Translations under genes and position numbers: made by a program
Notes under the pieces: model-generated
Database searches by the model: none
Told to the model about the DNA's origin: nothing
The model's input: the letters and a program-made list of their open reading frames with translations, nothing else
Assembly: GCF_040215105.1 (NCBI RefSeq)
Contig: NZ_CP157875.1
Span: 3,029,501 to 3,093,500, forward strand
DNA length: 64,000 nucleotides
Reading direction: 5' to 3'
Source: Aeromonas veronii
Lineage (GTDB): Bacteria > Pseudomonadota > Gammaproteobacteria > Enterobacterales > Aeromonadaceae
In this document: positions 59,763-64,000 of the stretch, piece after piece
Layout of the letters: every line of letters starts with the position of its first letter
How positions within the stretch are numbered: the stretch's first letter is position 1

Positions 59763-61178
59763 TCAACCCTGGCTGTCGGTCGCCTGAGTCGCCTCTTCCG
59801 GCGCCTGCCAGCCACCGCCAATCGCCTTGTAGAGGGCGACCTGGTTGCTGAGCTGGGCCAGACGGGTGCTGATGAGCCCCTGCCGTGCGCTGAACAGGGA
59901 GCGCTGGGCATCGAGGCGGGTCAGATAGCTGTCCACCCCTTGCTCATAGCGGAACTCCGCCAGCTTGAAGTAGGTCTGGTTGGCATTCACCAGATCCTGC
60001 TGGGCCTGCAGCTGCTGCTGGTAATCCGCCTGGGCGCCCAGAGTGTCGGCCACCTCCTTGAAGGCGGTCTGGATGCTCTTCTCATAGCTCGCCACCGCCT
60101 GCTTGGCGCCGACCTCGGCCACGTCCAGATCGGCAACCCGTTTGCCACCGTCGAAGATGGGCAGGTTGATCTGGGGCATGAAGGTCCAGGTACCGGTGCC
60201 GCCGTCAAACAGGCCGCTCAGCTGGTTGCTGGCGGTGCCCGCCGTCGCGGTGAGCGAGATGGTCGGGAAGAAGGCGGCGCGGGCTGCGCCAATGTTGGCG
60301 TTCGCCCCCTTCAGACTGTGCTCCGCCGCCAGGATGTCCGGGCGTTGTTGCAGCAGCGTGGAAGGCGCACCCACCGGGATGGCAGCCAGTTGCACCTCGT
60401 CCAGGGTCTTGGGTTGTCCTTCCAGCACCGGCACATCGGTGCCGAGCAGCAGGGCCAGACCGTTCTTGTCCTGCTTCACCTGACGCTGATACTGCGCCTG
60501 GCTGACCCGGGCGTTCTCCAGCGCCGTACGTCCCTGTGCCAGCTCCATCTCGGAGGCGGCGCCCAGCCGGTATTTATGCTGGGTCAGGGCGTAGCTCTCC
60601 TGCTCGGTGGCCAGGGTCGCCTGGCTCAGCGCCAGCAGCTCCTGATCCGCCAGCAGGGTGAAGTAGGCATTGGCCACCGAGGCCACCAGGGCGATCTGGG
60701 TGCTGCGCTGGGTCTCGATCTGTGCCAAGTAGTTCTCCAGCGCCTGATCTTTCAGGCTCTGGATCCGGCCAAACAGGTCCAACTCATAGGCGGTGATGCC
60801 GATGTTGGCGCCATATTGGCTGCTGATGGTGCCCTGCCCCGTGCTGCTGAGATCGTCCGATCCCTGCTGGCGGGAGCCGCTGCCATCGGCAGCCAGGGTC
60901 GGCAACTGGGCCGCCCGCTGGATCCGGTATCTGGCTTCATAGGCCTCGACGTTCAAGGCCGCGAGGCGCAGATCCCGGTTGTTTTCAAGGGCTGTGCCGA
61001 TGAGCTTCTGCAACTCGGGATCGAGGAACTGCTGACGCCAGGGCGCCGCTTCCCCCTTGGCGGCCAGATCGGCCTGCCAGGTGGCCCCTTGGGGCTGCGC
61101 GGGACGTTGGTAGTCGGGGGCCATGGAACAGGCCCCCAGCAGCAGGGTCACACTCAGGGCGATCAGGGTCTTAGTCAT
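59763..61178 (-). CDS. aheC: Outer membrane efflux lipoprotein (AheC/OprM-like)
   Basis: 471 aa from [10 protein letters not shown] (61178), with lipobox LLLGACS. Two OEP repeats follow ([23 protein letters not shown] and [25 protein letters not shown]) with the NodT/OprM family style. It is the outer channel of the tripartite RND pump and overlaps the pump gene by eight bases. The symbol follows the AheABC pump described in Aeromonas hydrophila; assignment is by context and family. Confidence 0.88.
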   Translation of the reverse strand: MTKTLIALSVTLLLGACSMAPDYQRPAQPQGATWQADLAAKGEAAPWRQQFLDPELQKLIGTALENNRDLRLAALNVEAYEARYRIQRAAQLPTLAADGSGSRQQGSDDLSSTGQGTISSQYGANIGITAYELDLFGRIQSLKDQALENYLAQIETQRSTQIALVASVANAYFTLLADQELLALSQATLATEQESYALTQHKYRLGAASEMELAQGRTALENARVSQAQYQRQVKQDKNGLALLLGTDVPVLEGQPKTLDEVQLAAIPVGAPSTLLQQRPDILAAEHSLKGANANIGAARAAFFPTISLTATAGTASNQLSGLFDGGTGTWTFMPQINLPIFDGGKRVADLDVAEVGAKQAVASYEKSIQTAFKEVADTLGAQADYQQQLQAQQDLVNANQTYFKLAEFRYEQGVDSYLTRLDAQRSLFSARQGLISTRLAQLSNQVALYKAIGGGWQAPEEATQATDSQG

Positions 61179-64000
61179 GTTTGATCTCCTTGGCGTGGGC
61201 AATGCGCTCCTCTGCGCTGTGGTGCTCGGTGAAATAACGCATCACCAGCACGAAGAACAGGGGCACGAAGAAGATGGCCAGCACGGTCGCGGTGATCATC
61301 CCCCCCATGACGCCGGTACCGATGGCGTTACGGCTGCTGGCGCCGGCGCCGGTACTGATCACCAGCGGCAGTACGCCGAGGATGAAGGCGAGCGAGGTCA
61401 TCAGGATAGGGCGCAGGCGCTGGCGGGAGGCTTCCACCACGGCTTCGCCGAGTTTCATCCCCTTGTCGTGCAGCTCCTTGGCAAACTCGACGATGAGGAT
61501 GGCGTTCTTCGCCGACAACCCGATCGTGGTGAGCAGGCCCACCTGGAAGTAGACGTCGTTCTCGAGCCCGCGCATGGTTGCCGCCAAAATGGCGCCCAGC
61601 ACCCCGAGCGGTACCACCAGCATGACGGAGAACGGAATGCTCCAGCTCTCATAGAGCGCCGCCAGACAGAGGAAGACCACCAGCAAGGAGATGGCATAGA
61701 GCGCAGGCGCCTGGGATCCGGCCTGACGCTCCTGGAAGGAGAGACCGGTCCACTCGATGCCTACCCCTTCGGGCAGTTTTTCCACCATGGCCTCGATGGC
61801 TGCCATGGCATCCCCCGTACTCTTGCCCGGCGCCGCTTCACCGACGATCTCCATGGCGGAGACGCCGTTGTAACGCTCAAGACGCGGCGAGCCGAAGCTC
61901 CACTCCGTGGTGGCGAAAGCAGAGAAGGGCACCATCTGGCCGGAGCTGTTGCGCACGTACCACAGCTTCAGATCTTCCGGGTTCATCCGGAATGGCGCAT
62001 CCGCCTGCAGATAGACCTTCTTGACCCGGCCGCGATCCACGAAGTCGTTCACGTAGGACGAACCCCAGGCTGCCGACAGGGTGTTGTTGATGTCCGCGAT
62101 GGAGAGACCCTGGGCCAGCGCCTTCTCGTAGTCGATCTTGATGTCGAGCTGGGGCGTGTCTTCCATCCCGTTCGGGCGTACCCGTACCAGGTTGGGATCC
62201 TGCGCCGCCATGCCGAGCAGTTGGTTACGAGCTTCCATCAGCTTCTCGTGCCCCAGACCACCGCGGTCTTGCAGGAAGAAGTCGAAACCGGTGGCGGTCC
62301 CAAGCTCGGGGATGGGAGGCAGGTTGAAGGCGAAGACCTGGGCTTCCTTGATGCTGAACAGGTAACCCATGGCGCGGCCGATGATGGCATTGGCGCTGCG
62401 CTCCTCACCCTGACGCTCGCTCCAGTCCTTCAGCTTGATGAAGGCCATGCCCGCATTCTGACCGCTACCGGCGAAGCTGAAGCCCGCCACCGTCAGCACG
62501 GAGTCCACGTTCTCCTTCTCGTTCTCGAGGAAGTAGTCGCGCATCTCGGCCAGTACCACTTCGGTACGCTCCTTGGTGGCGCCGACCGGCAGTTGCACCA
62601 TGGACATGATGACCCCCTGATCCTCTTCCGGCAGGAAGGAGGTGGGCAGGCGCATGAACAGCACCCCCAGCACGACCAGCATGGCCAGATAGATGATGCT
62701 GTAGCGGGTACCCTGCTTGATCACCTTGCGTACGCCGTTCTGGTAGCGGTTGGCATTGGTGTCGAAGAAGCGGTTGAACCAGCCGAAGAAGCCACGCTGG
62801 GTACCGTGTTCCCCCTGCTTGATGGGTTTGAGCAAGGTGGCGCACAGGGCCGGTGTCAGGATCAGGGCCACCAGCACGGAGAGCACCATGGCCGAGACGA
62901 TGGTCAGGGAGAACTGACGATAGATGGCACCGGTGGAACCGCCGAAGAAGGCCATGGGTACGAACACGGCGGAGAGCACCAGGGCGATCCCCACCAGGGC
63001 GCCGGTGATCTGGGTCATGGACTTGCGGGTCGCTTCCAGCGGGGAGAGTCCCTCCTCGCTCATCAGACGCTCCACGTTCTCCACCACCACGATGGCATCA
63101 TCCACCAGGAGGCCGATGGCCAGCACCAGACCGAACATGGTCAGGGTGTTGATGGAGAAGCCGAACGCCGCCATGACGCCGAAGGTCCCGAGCAGTACCA
63201 CGGGAACGGCGATGGTCGGGATCAGGGTGGCCCGGAAGTTCTGCAAGAACAGATACATGACGCAGAACACCAGGAAGATCGCTTCCACCAGGGTCTGCAC
63301 CACCTCCTCGATGGAGATCTTCACAAACGGCGTGGTGTCGTAGGGATAGACGATCTCCATGTTGTTCGGGAAGTACTCATAGAGTTCCCCCAGCTTGGCG
63401 CGGACATGCTCGGCCGTGTCCAGGGCGTTGGCGCCGGTGGCCAGCTTGATGGCGAGTGCCGCGGTGGCCTGACCGTTGTAGAGCGCGGAGGCGTCATAGC
63501 TTTCACCGGCGAGTTCGACCCGGGCCACGTCTTTGAGCAGCACCTTGGAGCCATCCTGGTTCACCCGCAGCAAGATATTGCTGAACTGCTCCGGGGTGGA
63601 GAGGCGAGTCTGGCCCATGATGGTGGCGGTGAATTGCTGATCGCTCACCGACGGGGTGCCACCGAGTTTGCCGAACGCCACCTGGGCGTTCTGGGACTTG
63701 ATGGCGGCCTGGACGTCAGCGGGGGTCATCTGCACCCGATTGAGCTTGTGCGGATCCAGCCAGATGCGCATGGAGTACTGGCTGCCGAACAGGGTGATGT
63801 CACCCACGCCGTCCAGACGGCTCAGGGGTTCCTTGATGTTGGACACCACATAGTCGGCAAGATCGTCGTTGGTCATGCTGCCATCGGTGGAGATGAAGGC
63901 GGCCACCATCAGGAAGCTGCTGGAGGTCTTCTGAACCCGGATCCCCTGCTGCTGTACTTCCTGCGGCAGGAGCGACATCGCCTGTTGCAACTTGTTCTGC
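61171..64000 (-). CDS. aheB: RND multidrug pump AheB/AcrB-like, N-terminus outside window
   Basis: At least 942 residues visible; the frame continues past the window end ([20 protein letters not shown] is an internal AcrB-like stretch about 100 residues from the start). The proton-relay motif [38 protein letters not shown] and the [19 protein letters not shown] helix are classical for HAE1 pumps. It exports many drugs by proton antiport with an AcrA-like partner, expected just beyond the right edge, and AheC. Confidence 0.93.
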   Translation of the reverse strand, partial: QNKLQQAMSLLPQEVQQQGIRVQKTSSSFLMVAAFISTDGSMTNDDLADYVVSNIKEPLSRLDGVGDITLFGSQYSMRIWLDPHKLNRVQMTPADVQAAIKSQNAQVAFGKLGGTPSVSDQQFTATIMGQTRLSTPEQFSNILLRVNQDGSKVLLKDVARVELAGESYDASALYNGQATAALAIKLATGANALDTAEHVRAKLGELYEYFPNNMEIVYPYDTTPFVKISIEEVVQTLVEAIFLVFCVMYLFLQNFRATLIPTIAVPVVLLGTFGVMAAFGFSINTLTMFGLVLAIGLLVDDAIVVVENVERLMSEEGLSPLEATRKSMTQITGALVGIALVLSAVFVPMAFFGGSTGAIYRQFSLTIVSAMVLSVLVALILTPALCATLLKPIKQGEHGTQRGFFGWFNRFFDTNANRYQNGVRKVIKQGTRYSIIYLAMLVVLGVLFMRLPTSFLPEEDQGVIMSMVQLPVGATKERTEVVLAEMRDYFLENEKENVDSVLTVAGFSFAGSGQNAGMAFIKLKDWSERQGEERSANAIIGRAMGYLFSIKEAQVFAFNLPPIPELGTATGFDFFLQDRGGLGHEKLMEARNQLLGMAAQDPNLVRVRPNGMEDTPQLDIKIDYEKALAQGLSIADINNTLSAAWGSSYVNDFVDRGRVKKVYLQADAPFRMNPEDLKLWYVRNSSGQMVPFSAFATTEWSFGSPRLERYNGVSAMEIVGEAAPGKSTGDAMAAIEAMVEKLPEGVGIEWTGLSFQERQAGSQAPALYAISLLVVFLCLAALYESWSIPFSVMLVVPLGVLGAILAATMRGLENDVYFQVGLLTTIGLSAKNAILIVEFAKELHDKGMKLGEAVVEASRQRLRPILMTSLAFILGVLPLVISTGAGASSRNAIGTGVMGGMITATVLAIFFVPLFFVLVMRYFTEHHSAEERIAHAKEIKHD

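Overview
The window reads as a chromosomal segment of an Aeromonas-like gammaproteobacterium. The evidence is the GC-rich core genes, an AheBC-type RND efflux pump, a PhoQ-like kinase tail, HexR beside pyruvate kinase and glucokinase, PsrA beside FadE, and a thrW-like tRNA-Thr(CGT). The genus is inferred from gene content and style, not from a search.

Layout. 1-139: end of a PhoQ-like sensor kinase. 282-17168: five co-directional, overlapping or tightly spaced genes. A 3718-aa LEPR/DUF4347/VCBS-repeat giant surface protein is followed by a TolC-like lipoprotein, two HlyD-type adaptors (one with a cytosolic GAF-like domain) and an M50 (site-2-protease-like) membrane protein fused to an HlyD-like domain. 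No ABC ATPase is present. I consider this the best candidate in the window for an under-described export system. 17365-21139: carbon-control block (glk, hexR, pykA). 21205-25316: RND adaptor plus pump. 25479-28504: fadE and psrA. 28971-29711: ycdX-like PHP phosphatase.

29794-58236: tRNA-Thr followed by a tandem genomic island. The 3' part of the tRNA is repeated at 55098 and again at 58191, defining two elements. Element 1 (about 25 kb) has three parts. A plasmid/ICE-like module comes first (DUF932, YqaJ exonuclease, a Cys-motif protein, an Xre regulator with two matching operators, two exported proteins, an LRAT-like protein, DUF2787). Next is an arsenic region: arsR-arsD-arsA-acr3-arsC plus a eukaryotic-type glutathione synthetase broken by a one-base shift in a G5 run, then an arsR/arsP pair that looks specific for methylarsenite. 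Last is a CP4-57-like satellite core (AbpA/AbpB phage defence, Fic remnant, Gp2/YfjJ-like protein, AlpA, an unknown RHH protein, tyrosine integrase). Element 2 (about 3.1 kb) carries a single SF1 helicase-nuclease and the decayed C-terminus of a second integrase.

58478-64000: core genome resumes with a sulfate-binding protein and the aheC and aheB efflux genes, aheB running off the window end.

In function, the left part concerns the cell surface and central carbon or fatty-acid control. The island adds arsenic resistance and phage defence at a tRNA hotspot.
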